From positions 1 to 43,827 of the forward strand of contig CAZIXE010000031.1 of the NCBI GenBank assembly GCA_964543235.1: a stretch of DNA of 43,827 nucleotides, read 5' to 3'. The translations under genes and the position numbers were made by a program. This DNA is from JANMMJ01 sp964543235. Lineage in GTDB: Bacteria > Pseudomonadota > Alphaproteobacteria > Rhizobiales > Aestuariivirgaceae. Below are positions 8,148-16,174 of this stretch, in pieces; position 1 is the first letter of the stretch; the number at the start of each line of letters is the position of its first letter. The notes beneath the pieces are model-generated. The model was not told the DNA's origin. It saw only the letters and a list, made by a program, of their open reading frames with translations, and made no database searches.

Positions 8148-8734
8148 CCGGAGATCGACGACAGCTTGGACGGATCGACGCCGATTTTCTGCAACGCCTG
8201 CATATACTTGCGGTCGAAATCATGGCCGAACACGATGTCTTCGTCGGCCGCGCAACTGAGCCAGCCATTGCGCTGGATTTCACTTTCGAGCTGCCCCGGT
8301 CCCCATCCCGCATAGCCCAGCGCCAGCAGTGCCCGCGACGGGCCTTCGCCGCCAGCGATAGCCCGCAGGATGTCGAGCGTGGCGGTGAGAGCGATCTGCT
8401 CGTCGATCGGCAGTGTCGCATCGCTTGACTGGTAATCCGGCGAATGCAGCACAAACCCGCGCGCCGGCTCTACCGGGCCGCCATACTGCACCGGCATGTC
8501 GCGGGCGACCTCCGGCATCAGCGCCCGCTCCTTGCTCTCCACAATGGCCAGCCGCGCCAGCAGGTCAGCAAAGCTCATCTCCGGAATTTTCTTGTTGACG
8601 ATGATGCCCATGGCTCCGCTATCGGAATGGGCACAGAGATAGATCACCGTATGGTCGAAGCGCGGGTCTCCGATCCCCGGCATGGCGATGAGCAACTGTC
8701 CATCGAGATATGGCGACGCCGAAACTGCTTGCAC
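8138..8734 (-). CDS. yqgE: YqgE/AlgH family protein
   Basis: A 198-aa cytoplasmic protein of the YqgE/AlgH family (DUF179). The opening LDGQLLIAMPGIGDPRF, then VIYLCAHSDSGAMGIIVNK, then VQYGGPVEPARGFVLHS and GYAGWGPGQLESEI are family hallmarks across its full length. Its molecular role is not settled; AlgH was first described as influencing alginate genes in Pseudomonas. The start codon is a GTG at 8734 with GAGGAAA upstream. It is divergent from the DsbD-alpha-like gene (110-bp gap) and overlaps the end of the EAL gene by 10 bases. Confidence 0.9.
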   Translation of the reverse strand: MQAVSASPYLDGQLLIAMPGIGDPRFDHTVIYLCAHSDSGAMGIIVNKKIPEMSFADLLARLAIVESKERALMPEVARDMPVQYGGPVEPARGFVLHSPDYQSSDATLPIDEQIALTATLDILRAIAGGEGPSRALLALGYAGWGPGQLESEIQRNGWLSCAADEDIVFGHDFDRKYMQALQKIGVDPSKLSSISGHA

Positions 8735-8844
8735 CGGCCTGTTTCCTCACCGAAGGCTAGCGCGAAAACGCGTCGAGTTCTAGCCTCCCGCGCTGACGCG
8801 AACGTGATTGGCGCCGCCGGCCGGACGCGCCGTAAGGGACGGCC

Positions 8845-9624
8845 ATGAATCGCCGTCGGCTCCTTGCCATCTCCGGCCTGGCCTTTGCCGTAACGCCAGT
8901 TCGCAGCGAACAGTCGCCCTATCGGGTGCGCCTCATCGCCGGCATGCCCGACGAAGAGGGCCTGCTTGCCGGCATCGAGATCAGCCTGGCGCCCGGCTGG
9001 AAGACTTACTGGCGCATGCCGGGCGAGGCCGGCATTCCGCCCGAATTCAACTGGCAGCAATCGCAAAACCTCGCCACTACCGAAGTCCTGTTCCCGGCCC
9101 CGCACCGCTTCGAGGACGCGGGCGGCGAAGGTATCGGCTACAAGAATGTTGTTGTGCTTCCGGTGCGCCTGCAGGCCCGCAACCCCGGTGAACCCGTGGT
9201 TCTCGCCCTCGACCTGTTTTTCGCCGTGTGCAAGGACGTCTGCATTCCGGCCAATGCCAGGGCCGCCTTGCAGCTTGGCATGGCTTCGCCCGATCCCGCC
9301 GACAGCCTTGCCATTGCCGAAGCGCTGGCCGCCGTCCCCCGCGCCGAGGGCGATCTTCCCTTTGCATCGGCCAAGCTGGCGGAGCGCGAGGACCGGCCGG
9401 CGCTCATCCTTGTGCCGGCGCCCGGGGCCGGCATGCGGGTGACCGATGTGTTTGTCGAAAGCCGCACACTGGCCTACTTCCGCGAGCCCCGCGCGGATGG
9501 CGATGGCAGTCTCTATCTGCTGGTGGACGGCATCAAGGGCCCTCAGGACCTCAGAGGCGAAGCTCTGCGCCTGACGGTCATCGGCCCGGGCGGAGCGGTT
9601 GAGGGCATGGTCACCGTAAATTAG
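8845..9624 (+). CDS. DsbD-alpha-like periplasmic protein (DUF: thiol-disulfide interchange N-domain)
   Basis: A 259-aa exported protein resembling the N-terminal (alpha) domain of DsbD, without the membrane and thioredoxin-like domains of full DsbD. Evidence: an N-terminal RRRLL followed by a short hydrophobic stretch (signal peptide, possibly Tat-like), the motif GWKTYWRMPGEAGIPPEF, and the redox-like pair C-x3-C in FFAVCKDVCIPA. A role in passing electrons to periplasmic thiol proteins is inferred from the fold. The ATG at 8845 follows TAAGGGA. The peroxiredoxin gene starts 39 bases downstream, suggesting a redox-themed transcription unit. Confidence 0.78.
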   Translation: MNRRRLLAISGLAFAVTPVRSEQSPYRVRLIAGMPDEEGLLAGIEISLAPGWKTYWRMPGEAGIPPEFNWQQSQNLATTEVLFPAPHRFEDAGGEGIGYKNVVVLPVRLQARNPGEPVVLALDLFFAVCKDVCIPANARAALQLGMASPDPADSLAIAEALAAVPRAEGDLPFASAKLAEREDRPALILVPAPGAGMRVTDVFVESRTLAYFREPRADGDGSLYLLVDGIKGPQDLRGEALRLTVIGPGGAVEGMVTVN

Positions 9625-9663
9625 AACGCCCGCCAGAATCCACATCCGCAAAGCGAGGAAAAC

Positions 9664-10146
9664 ATGACAATCAAGGTGGGCGACAGGTTCCCCGCCGCCG
9701 AGTTCCTGACCATGACGGCCGACGGCAAGCAGATCTTTACGACCGACATGGTCTTTTCTGGCCGCAGGGTTGTCCTGTTTGCTGTGCCCGGCGCCTTCAC
9801 GCCGACCTGCAGCCGCAACCACTTCCCCGGATTCGTCGAGCAGGCCGAAGTCATCAAGGCGAAGGGTGTCCACACCATCGCCTGCACCGCCGTGAACGAC
9901 GTGCATGTGATGGCGGCATGGGGCAGGGCAAACGGTGCCGACGGCAGGATCCTGATGCTGGCCGACGGCAACGGTGATTTTGCCCGCGCCATCGGCATGA
10001 TTAATGATCTGCGGGCTTCCGGCATGGGCGAGCGCTCGCGCCGCTATTCCATGATCGTGGACAACGGCGTGGTGACAACGCTCAATGTCGAGAGCCAGCC
10101 CGGCGTCAATATCTCCGGCGCGGCCACCATCCTGGCGCAGTTATGA
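9664..10146 (+). CDS. Peroxiredoxin, Prx5 type
   Basis: A 160-aa peroxiredoxin of the Prx5 group, reducing hydrogen and alkyl peroxides. The peroxidatic cysteine is C49 in PGAFTPTCS, with the conserved Pro and Thr of the PxxxTxxC site. A second cysteine occurs in HTIACTAVND (about residue 74). The downstream region MGERSRRYSMIVDNG holds the conserved arginine. GCGAGGAAAA precedes the ATG at 9664. The reductant (glutathione, glutaredoxin or thioredoxin) cannot be read from the sequence. The 3' end overlaps rnhA by 6 bases in convergent orientation. Confidence 0.9.
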   Translation: MTIKVGDRFPAAEFLTMTADGKQIFTTDMVFSGRRVVLFAVPGAFTPTCSRNHFPGFVEQAEVIKAKGVHTIACTAVNDVHVMAAWGRANGADGRILMLADGNGDFARAIGMINDLRASGMGERSRRYSMIVDNGVVTTLNVESQPGVNISGAATILAQL

Positions 10147-10587
10147 TCGCCGCTTATTCTTGAAGGGCTCCATGCCGGCGCGTGCCAGTTCGTCGGCGCG
10201 TTCGTTCGCGTCATGACCGGCGTGGCCCTTCACCCAGTGCCAAGAAATATCGTGCTTCTGGATTGCGGCATCGAGTCGCTGCCATAACTCCGCGTTCTTG
10301 ACCGGTTTCTTCTCGGCGGTCTTCCATCCATTGCGTTTCCAGCCATGGATCCACTTCGTGATACCATCCTTGACATAGGCGGAGTCGACATGGATTTCGA
10401 CCTTGCAGCGCCGCTTGAGCGCCTCGAGTGCCTGGATCGCCGCCATGAGCTCCATGCGATTGTTGGTGGTTTCCGCTTCGCCGCCGGAAAGTTCCCGGCG
10501 GTGCCCGCCATACTCCAGGATGGCGCCCCAGCCGCCCGGTCCGGGATTGCCCGAACAGGCCCCGTCGGTGTGAATGACAACCGTCAT
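10141..10587 (-). CDS. rnhA: Ribonuclease HI
   Basis: A 148-aa bacterial RNase HI, which cuts the RNA strand of RNA-DNA hybrids and helps remove primers and R-loops. The four catalytic carboxylates are present: D8 (HTDGACSGNPGPGGWG), E46 (NNRMELMAA), D68 (VDSAYVKDG) and D132 (NERADELA), with the histidine loop WHWVKGHAGH around H122. It overlaps ispH by 4 bases (ATGA), so the two are likely translated from one transcript with ispH first. Confidence 0.95.
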   Translation of the reverse strand: MTVVIHTDGACSGNPGPGGWGAILEYGGHRRELSGGEAETTNNRMELMAAIQALEALKRRCKVEIHVDSAYVKDGITKWIHGWKRNGWKTAEKKPVKNAELWQRLDAAIQKHDISWHWVKGHAGHDANERADELARAGMEPFKNKRRS

Positions 10588-11549
10588 GCCGGCGCCGGCG
10601 TTCCCGCGCGCAGTTCGCGTGGCAGCTTGAACGAGACGTTTTCCTCGCGCAACGTCACGTTTTCGACTCTGACCGCATAGCGTGACCGGAACGCTGTGAT
10701 GATTTCATCGACGAGCACTTCCGGCGCCGAAGCCCCGGCCGTCAGCCCAACCACTGACGGCGTGCCGATCACGCTCCAGTCGAGATCGGCGGCCCGCTGC
10801 ACCAGGAGCGCCCGCGTACAGCCATTTTTGAGCCCGACCTCGACCAGCCGTTTGGAGTTGGACGAGTTGGGGGCGCCCACGACCAGCAGCAGATCGATCC
10901 GCCCGGCGATCGACTTCACTGCCTCCTGACGGTTGGTCGTTGCGTAACAGATGTCTTCCTTGTACGGGCCCCGGATGTGAGGGAACCGCCGCTGCAGCAC
11001 GGCAACCACATCCCGCGTGTCGTCGACTGACAGTGTGGTTTGGGTGGCGTAGGCAAGCTTGTCGGGGTCTTTCACGCTGAGGGCTTCCGCATCCTCCACG
11101 GTCTCGATGAGCGTGATGGCTCCGGGCGGCAATTGCCCCATGGTGCCGATCACTTCCGGGTGCCCGCGATGGCCGACCAGGATGATGTGGCGGCCTTCGG
11201 CATGGTGGCGCTGGGCTCCCATATGCACCTTGGTGACCAGCGGGCAGGTGGCGTCGATATGAAACAGTTTGCGCCGCGCCGCCTCGGCCGGGATGGCCTT
11301 GGGCACGCCATGCGCCGAAAACACCACCGGCCGGTCGCCATCGGGAATCTCGTCGAGATCGTCCACGAACACCGCGCCCTTGGCCTTGAGATCATCGACC
11401 ACGTATCTGTTGTGCACGATCTCGTGGCGCACATAGACCGGCGCCCCGTAGAGCGCCAGCGCCCGTTCGACGATGTCGATGGCCCGCACCACGCCGGCGC
11501 AAAAGCCGCGCGGGGCGGCGAGCAGGATGGTGAGCGGTGGTTTGGTCAT
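10584..11549 (-). CDS. ispH: 4-hydroxy-3-methylbut-2-enyl diphosphate reductase
   Basis: A 321-aa Fe-S enzyme making IPP and DMAPP from HMBPP, the last step of the MEP pathway. The three conserved cluster cysteines are C17 (APRGFCAGV), C102 (DATCPLVTKVH) and C201 (DICYATTNRQ). Substrate-binding histidines appear in RHEIVHN (H42/H46), FSAHGVP (H80) and GHRGHPE (H130). Length and motifs fit the family throughout. A possible promoter (TTGACT, RC of 11580-11585, 17 bp, CATCTA) would leave almost no leader before the ATG and is only tentative. It heads an ispH-rnhA unit. Confidence 0.95.
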   Translation of the reverse strand: MTKPPLTILLAAPRGFCAGVVRAIDIVERALALYGAPVYVRHEIVHNRYVVDDLKAKGAVFVDDLDEIPDGDRPVVFSAHGVPKAIPAEAARRKLFHIDATCPLVTKVHMGAQRHHAEGRHIILVGHRGHPEVIGTMGQLPPGAITLIETVEDAEALSVKDPDKLAYATQTTLSVDDTRDVVAVLQRRFPHIRGPYKEDICYATTNRQEAVKSIAGRIDLLLVVGAPNSSNSKRLVEVGLKNGCTRALLVQRAADLDWSVIGTPSVVGLTAGASAPEVLVDEIITAFRSRYAVRVENVTLREENVSFKLPRELRAGTPAPA

Positions 11550-11746
11550 GATGGGCTAGATGCGGGTCCGGCGCTGCGAAGTCAAGCAAGCCTGTTCCGG
11601 AGAAATGGCGCAGGCAGTCCCGCTCACCAACTTGCTTCCCACCAGCCGCAACACCGCGCTGGCCTGTCCACCTGCCTGCCGCAGCGTTCTTGAGCTAAAG
11701 CCGTGGCGTCATAAAGCGCGCGGGGGCATCAGCATCGTCGTTCAAG

Positions 11747-12027
11747 TCAGCTTCCCTTCGCAGCTTCCGGCCTCAACACCCGGATGGTGACGATGGCGGC
11801 GGCTATCTTGCCGGCCGCGGCCACGAGGGCGACGGCATGCAGGTCCGGGAGAAAGTCTCGCGGGCCAGTGCCGCAAGCGCCTAGCCATCGAACTGATGTC
11901 CGGCCAAGCGCTTGGGACCGTAGATGATGGCGAGCACCGCCATGTGCGACAGCCCGGCCGTGGCCGGTTCGATCCGCAGTGCGGCAAGCAGTGGCGCCGT
12001 GACGATCCCGCTCACCGGCAGCGGCAT
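11747..12027 (-). pseudogene. Decayed small membrane-protein-like reading frame downstream of modC
   Basis: The 508 bp between ispH and modC hold no intact recognised gene. On the minus strand an ORF starts at the ATG at 12027, with GGAGG 7 nt upstream and 30 nt after the modC stop. It reads 48 protein-like, mostly hydrophobic residues (MPLPVSGIVTAPLLAAL..., LSHMAVLAIIYGPKRLAG) to a TAG at 11881-11883. Protein-like sequence then resumes in another frame (FLPDLHAVALVAAAGKIAAA, then IVTIRVLRPEAAKGS) up to 11747. A single indel would join the halves. The family was not recognised. It could also be a genuine 48-aa protein. Nothing is seen in 11550-11746 beyond a tentative ispH promoter. Confidence 0.35.
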
Positions 12028-12057
12028 CCCAAGGCCTCCGGGGCCGATGGTCCGGCA

Positions 12058-13152
12058 TTACTCGGCCGCCATCAGATGTATTCCCTCCGGCAGCAGGCGC
12101 AATGTCACGGCATCGCCCGGCTTGAGGGCGGTGCGCCGCGCGTAATGTGCTGGAACTGTCATCGCCAGGCGCGCACCATGGGCTGTGGTGGCGATGATCC
12201 GCGTGCTTTCGCTGAGCCGCGTGACTGTTGCGACCGTCGCCGCGATGGCATTGGCGCCGGGTCCGCTGTCGCCGTCCGCGCCGCGATGCAGGATGACCTG
12301 CGTTGCGGGAATGACCCAGCTCACCCGCTCCCCTTCGCTGAATTCGGATCGGTGGCGGCCCGCGATGCTGAGCCCGTTCCAGGCAATGACGGTATGGGGC
12401 GGGGCTTGCCGTTCGATGCGGCCGTCGAAGATGTTCTGCAGATCGACGAGGCGTGCCGCCAGCGGCGTTGCCGGCCGCGCCAGAACCTCATCCGGTGTCC
12501 CCGTCTGGATCAGCCGGCCATGGTCGATGAGGCACATGCGCGTGGCCAGCCGTGCCGCCTCGTCGAAATCATGGGTGACGAGGATGACCGGCACCTTGAT
12601 GCCGGCCCGAAGTTCGGCAAGTTCGCCATAGAGCCGATGCCGGGTCGTCCGGTCCACGGCCGAGAAAGGCTCGTCGAGCAGCAGTGCGTCGGGATCCCGC
12701 GCCAGTGCCCGGGCAATGGCCACCCGCTGCTGCTGCCCGCCGGAAAGTGCCGCCGGCCGCCGCTCGCTCAAGCCGTCGAGATGCATGAGTTCGAGCAGTT
12801 CCCGGGCGCGGGCCTCCCGCTGGTCACGCGGCCGGTGGCGCATTGCGGCGATGAGGTTCTGCCGCGCGCTCATGTGCGGGAACAGGGCGTAGGTCTGGAA
12901 CACAAGGCCCACTGCCCGGGCATGGGGCGGCACCCACACTGCGGCATCGCTGTCGAACCACACCCTGCCGTGGCAGGTGATGCGCCCCGCAGCCGGCCGG
13001 TGCAGTCCGGCAATACAGCGCAGCACTGTCGTCTTGCCGCTGCCCGAGGGCCCCACCAGCGCCAGCACCTCGCCGGCCGCGCAGGAAAGGGCAATATCGA
13101 GCGGAATGGGCCCCGCCTGGTTCAGAGAGACGGCGAGTTCGGGCTCAGCCAT
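12058..13152 (-). CDS. modC: Molybdate ABC transporter ATP-binding protein
   Basis: A 364-aa ABC ATPase energising molybdate import. Walker A is GPSGSGKTT (34-42), the signature LSGGQQQR starts at 136, and Walker B LLLDEP has D160-E161. The C-terminal ~130 residues form a TOBE-type domain, the oxyanion-sensing region of ModC (ending LRLLPEGIHLMAAE). It overlaps modB by 8 bases and is the last intact gene of the modABC operon. Sulfate or tungstate specificity cannot be excluded by the ATPase alone; the ModA and ModB neighbours and the Mo-box point to molybdate. Confidence 0.92.
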   Translation of the reverse strand: MAEPELAVSLNQAGPIPLDIALSCAAGEVLALVGPSGSGKTTVLRCIAGLHRPAAGRITCHGRVWFDSDAAVWVPPHARAVGLVFQTYALFPHMSARQNLIAAMRHRPRDQREARARELLELMHLDGLSERRPAALSGGQQQRVAIARALARDPDALLLDEPFSAVDRTTRHRLYGELAELRAGIKVPVILVTHDFDEAARLATRMCLIDHGRLIQTGTPDEVLARPATPLAARLVDLQNIFDGRIERQAPPHTVIAWNGLSIAGRHRSEFSEGERVSWVIPATQVILHRGADGDSGPGANAIAATVATVTRLSESTRIIATTAHGARLAMTVPAHYARRTALKPGDAVTLRLLPEGIHLMAAE

Positions 13153-13813
13153 GCCGCCGCCCGACGTGCCGTGACAGCCGGTAGGTCAGGCCCAGGGCCA
13201 TGAAGCAGATGACCAGCAGGGTCAGCGACATGATGCCGGCGGCCTCCTGGTCGAAGGCCTGTACCCGGTCATAGATGGCAATTGCCGCGGTGCGGGTTTC
13301 ACCCGGAATGGAGCCGCCGACCATCAGTACCACGCCGAATTCGCCGAGCGTATGGGCAAAGACCAGGGCAAGTCCGGTGACGATGCCGGGCCAGGCCAGC
13401 GGCAGGTCGATGCGCGCCAGCACCCGCAGCGGGTTCATGCCCGACACGGCGGCTGCCTCCCGTACCTCCGGCGGAATGCTCTCGAAGGCCCGCTGCATGG
13501 GCTGGATGGCGAAGGGGATGTTGACGATGAGCGAGGCCACCAGCAGGCCCTGGAACGTGAACACCAGGCTGTGGCCAAACAGTGCCTGATAGAGTTCGCC
13601 AAGCGGCGACTGGCCGCCGAAAGCGACCAGCAGGTAATAGCCTACCACGGTGGGCGGAAGCACCAGGGGCAAGGCCAGCGCCGCCTCCAACAGGCCCTTG
13701 CCCGCAAAGCGGGTATAGGCGAGGAAGCGTGCCAGAATGACGCCGAGCGGCAGCAGGATCAGCACCGTATAGGCGCCGAGCCGCAGCGAGATGTCGAGAG
13801 CATTCCAGTCCAC
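13145..13813 (-). CDS. modB: Molybdate ABC transporter permease
   Basis: A 222-aa inner-membrane permease with about five or six hydrophobic helices. The motif LALPLVLPPTVVGYYLL is typical of ModB, and the cytoplasmic coupling loop has the EAA form EAAAVSGMNPLRVLARIDLPLAWPGI. GEFGVVLMVGGSIPGETRT further supports the ModB family. It forms the membrane channel with two ModC subunits. It lies 7 bases after modA and overlaps modC by 8 bases. Confidence 0.93.
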   Translation of the reverse strand: MDWNALDISLRLGAYTVLILLPLGVILARFLAYTRFAGKGLLEAALALPLVLPPTVVGYYLLVAFGGQSPLGELYQALFGHSLVFTFQGLLVASLIVNIPFAIQPMQRAFESIPPEVREAAAVSGMNPLRVLARIDLPLAWPGIVTGLALVFAHTLGEFGVVLMVGGSIPGETRTAAIAIYDRVQAFDQEAAGIMSLTLLVICFMALGLTYRLSRHVGRRHG

Positions 13814-13820
13814 GATCTAC

Positions 13821-14639
13821 TTATGACGTCTCGCCCGGCAGAGCGAAACCGTATTTCCTGAAGATGGCGCGGGCCGCGGGCTGCTGGACATAGCGATAGA
13901 ACATCCTGGCAGTGTCGCCGGCCCCCTTGAGCAGGACCATGCGCTGCCGGAGTGGTTCGTGCCAGTCCGCCGGGATCAGCGCAAAGCTGCCGAGCTTCGA
14001 GACCTGGGGCGACAGCGCCAGTGAATAGGCAATGATCCCGCCCTCGGCGCCGCCGGCGGTTGCGAACTGCGCGGCTTGCGAGACATTCTCGCCGAGCACC
14101 AGCCTGTCCTTGATGTCGTCCCACAATCCGGTGTGCCGGAGAGCCTCTTCGGCGCGCCGTCCGTAGGGGGCATGTTCGGGATTGGCGATGGCGAACTTCT
14201 TGAGCCTGCCGTCGCGCAGCGCGGCGCGGAGATCGGCGAGTTGGGGATCGGCTTTCAGCGTCGAGCCGTGCGGCACCATGATGACGATCCTCCCGACCGC
14301 ATAGAGGGTACCGTCGTCCAGCGTAAATCCTTTGGCGTAGAGTTGCTGCACGAACTGATCATCCGCCGACAGGTACATCTGGAACGGTGCACCCTCCTGG
14401 ATCTGGCTGTAGAAGTTCCCCGATGATCCGAACACGAGCCTGACCTCTTGTCCCGTGCCGATCCGGAAACCCGCGGCCACCTCTTCAAGTGCGAACTTGA
14501 GATCGGCGGCGGCGGCCACCACCGGCACATCGCCGGCCAGGGCCGGACGCCCGGCGGCAGCAGCCACGATCAACAACTGCAGGCCGAGCAGGCCGGCCAT
14601 GGTCCGCCACCATCCGGGATGTGCACGCAGCCGTGGCAT
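13821..14639 (-). CDS. modA: Molybdate ABC transporter substrate-binding protein
   Basis: A 272-aa periplasmic binding protein with a signal peptide in the first ~36 residues (hydrophobic stretch ending GRPALA before GDVPVVAAAADLKFAL). The AAADLKFALEE opening, FGSSGNFYSQIQEGAPFQMYLSAD, NPEHAPYGRRAEEAL and the C-terminal FYRYVQQPAARAIFRKYGF are ModA features; the serines of SSGN usually contact the oxyanion. The ATG at 14639 was chosen; a TTG directly before it would add one residue. AAGGGA lies upstream. First gene of modABC, with a Mo-box and promoter in front. Confidence 0.92.
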   Translation of the reverse strand: MPRLRAHPGWWRTMAGLLGLQLLIVAAAAGRPALAGDVPVVAAAADLKFALEEVAAGFRIGTGQEVRLVFGSSGNFYSQIQEGAPFQMYLSADDQFVQQLYAKGFTLDDGTLYAVGRIVIMVPHGSTLKADPQLADLRAALRDGRLKKFAIANPEHAPYGRRAEEALRHTGLWDDIKDRLVLGENVSQAAQFATAGGAEGGIIAYSLALSPQVSKLGSFALIPADWHEPLRQRMVLLKGAGDTARMFYRYVQQPAARAIFRKYGFALPGETS

Positions 14640-14654
14640 CAAACCATTCCCTTT

Positions 14655-14680
14655 TCGTTATATCTGAATGTATATAGCGA
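14655..14680 (-). promoter_or_regulatory. Mo-box: ModE-type operator of modABC
   Basis: The inverted repeat TCGTTATAT-N8-ATATAGCGA has 9-bp arms with one mismatch and matches the form of ModE operators (CG-TATAT ... ATATA-CG). It lies 16-41 bases before the modA ATG and covers the predicted -10 box, so bound ModE-molybdate would block transcription. No modE gene is in the window; the regulator would be encoded elsewhere. Confidence 0.7.
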
Positions 14681-14697
14681 GCACAACCGGGGGTCAA
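14669..14697 (-). promoter_or_regulatory. Predicted promoter of modABC
   Basis: On the minus strand, TTGACC (complement of 14692-14697), a 17-bp spacer and TATACA (complement of 14669-14674) make a good sigma-70 promoter. The -10 box lies within the Mo-box at 14655-14680. Confidence 0.6.
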
Positions 14698-14728
14698 CGG
14701 CCGCTCTCTACACGGCTGCTCTCGCCCC

Positions 14729-14757
14729 TTGCCTTTGCAGGGACTGCCGACTAGGCT
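14729..14757 (+). promoter_or_regulatory. Predicted promoter of the gcv operon
   Basis: TTGCCT (14729-14734), a 17-bp spacer and TAGGCT (14752-14757) would start transcription near 14764, just before the first glycine aptamer. It points away from the modABC promoter; the two -35 boxes are about 31 bp apart. Confidence 0.5.
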
Positions 14758-14771
14758 TCGCAGAGTCTTGC

Positions 14772-14994
14772 GTTGGACGTGACGCGGGAGAGATCGGGGT
14801 TCCCAACCCCGGCGCCGAAGGAGCAACCGCCCCGGAAACTCTCAGGCAGAAGGACCGCTCGCGTTCGAAGGACTCTGGAGAGCAGTTGCCTGATAGGGCA
14901 CTCACCGAAGGAGTAAGCACCGCCGTGTCGGAGCGACGGCGGGGCGAAAACTCTCAGGTCGTCTGACAGAGGGGGCAGGTCTGGCCTGTTGCCG
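14772..14994 (+). promoter_or_regulatory. Tandem glycine riboswitch upstream of gcvT
   Basis: Two glycine aptamers follow each other. Aptamer 1 (about 14776-14885) has GCGGGAGAG, CCGAAGGAG, GGAAACTCTCAGG, AGGACCG and GGACTCTGGAGAG. Aptamer 2 (about 14889-14980) has GGCACTCACCGAAGGAG, GCGAAAACTCTCAGG and CTGACAGAGGG. These are the conserved cores of the GEMM-unrelated glycine class. An imperfect hairpin follows at 14974-14993 (GGCAGG against CCTG-TTGCC), 34 nt before the gcvT ATG, and may be the expression platform. Glycine binding normally switches on the downstream glycine cleavage genes, which is what lies here. The exact borders are approximate. Confidence 0.93.
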
Positions 14995-15027
14995 GGCCTT
15001 GCGACCTCGTGGAGACCCGGAGTTCAT

Positions 15028-16164
15028 ATGCCCGAAACAGCGCCGGAACCGCTTTCCCGAACCCCCCTGTACGAGCTGCACGTCGGTCTCGGTGCCAGGC
15101 TGGTGCCCTTCGCGGGTTACGAGATGCCGGTGCAGTATCCCTCCGGCATCATCGCCGAACACAACTGGACGCGTGCCAGCGCCGGCCTGTTCGATGTCTC
15201 CCACATGGGCCAGGCAGCGCTCGAGGGGCCCAGCCATGCTGTCACTGCGGCCGCTCTCGAGCGCCTTGTCCCGGGAGACATTCTGGGGCTTGCGCCCGGC
15301 CGCATCCGCTACACCCAGCTGCTCAACCCGGATGGCGGCATCATTGACGATCTGATGGTTTCGCGGCCCGCCGGGCCCGGCAGTGACGGCCGCCTGGACC
15401 TCGTCGTCAATGCCGCACGCAAGGCGGCCGACTATGCCTGGATCGCCGCACACCTGCCGCATGAGGTAAGGCTTGTTCCGGCGGCTGATCGCGCCCTGAT
15501 TGCGTTGCAGGGGCCGCAAGCGGAGGCGGTCATCGCCCGCCACGCGCCCCAGGCTGCGACCCTGGCATTCATGGCCGCGGCCGAGATGGCCTTCGACGGC
15601 ATGCCCTGCCACATCGCCCGCTCCGGCTACACCGGTGAAGATGGTTTCGAGATATCGGTGCCGGCACGAAACGTCCGTACTCTGGCGGAAACGCTGCTCG
15701 CCGCGCCCGAGGTGAAACCGGTTGGACTGGGAGCCCGCGATTCGCTGAGACTTGAAGCCGGGCTTTGCCTCTATGGCCATGACATTGACGAGACGACGAG
15801 CCCCGTCGAGGCCGCCCTCACCTGGTCGATCGGCAAGCGCCGCCGCAGCGATGGCGGCTTCATCGGCGCTGAGCGCGTCCGGCGTGAACTGGCTGCGGGC
15901 CCCGGGCGCCGCCGCGTCGGCCTGCGGCCCGAAGGCCGCGCCCCCGCCCGCGAAGGCACACACGTGCTGTCACCGGCCGGCGAGCGCGTCGGCACTGTCA
16001 CCTCGGGCGGCTTCGGTCCGACCGTCAACGGTCCCGTCGCCATGGGCTATGTTGCCATAGCCTTTGCCGAAACCGGCACCGCCGTCAGCCTTTTGGTCCG
16101 CGACCGGCCGCTCGCTGCCGCCGTGGTCCCACTGCCTTTCGTCCCCACCCGTTACAAACGCTAG
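15028..16164 (+). CDS. gcvT: Glycine cleavage system T protein (aminomethyltransferase)
   Basis: A 378-aa T protein, which moves the methylene group from the lipoylated H protein to tetrahydrofolate and releases ammonia. Family motifs run along its length: LVPFAGYEMPVQYPSGIIAEH, GLFDVSHMGQ, YTGEDGFEISVP, LGARDSLRLEAGLCLYGHDID with the catalytic-region aspartate, and VGTVTSGGFGPTVNGPVAMGYV. The ATG at 15028 with GGAG upstream was chosen over an in-frame TTG at 14989 that lies in the riboswitch region. It is the first gene after the riboswitch, and gcvH starts 10 bases downstream. Confidence 0.95.
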   Translation: MPETAPEPLSRTPLYELHVGLGARLVPFAGYEMPVQYPSGIIAEHNWTRASAGLFDVSHMGQAALEGPSHAVTAAALERLVPGDILGLAPGRIRYTQLLNPDGGIIDDLMVSRPAGPGSDGRLDLVVNAARKAADYAWIAAHLPHEVRLVPAADRALIALQGPQAEAVIARHAPQAATLAFMAAAEMAFDGMPCHIARSGYTGEDGFEISVPARNVRTLAETLLAAPEVKPVGLGARDSLRLEAGLCLYGHDIDETTSPVEAALTWSIGKRRRSDGGFIGAERVRRELAAGPGRRRVGLRPEGRAPAREGTHVLSPAGERVGTVTSGGFGPTVNGPVAMGYVAIAFAETGTAVSLLVRDRPLAAAVVPLPFVPTRYKR

Positions 16165-16174
16165 AGGAAACACC

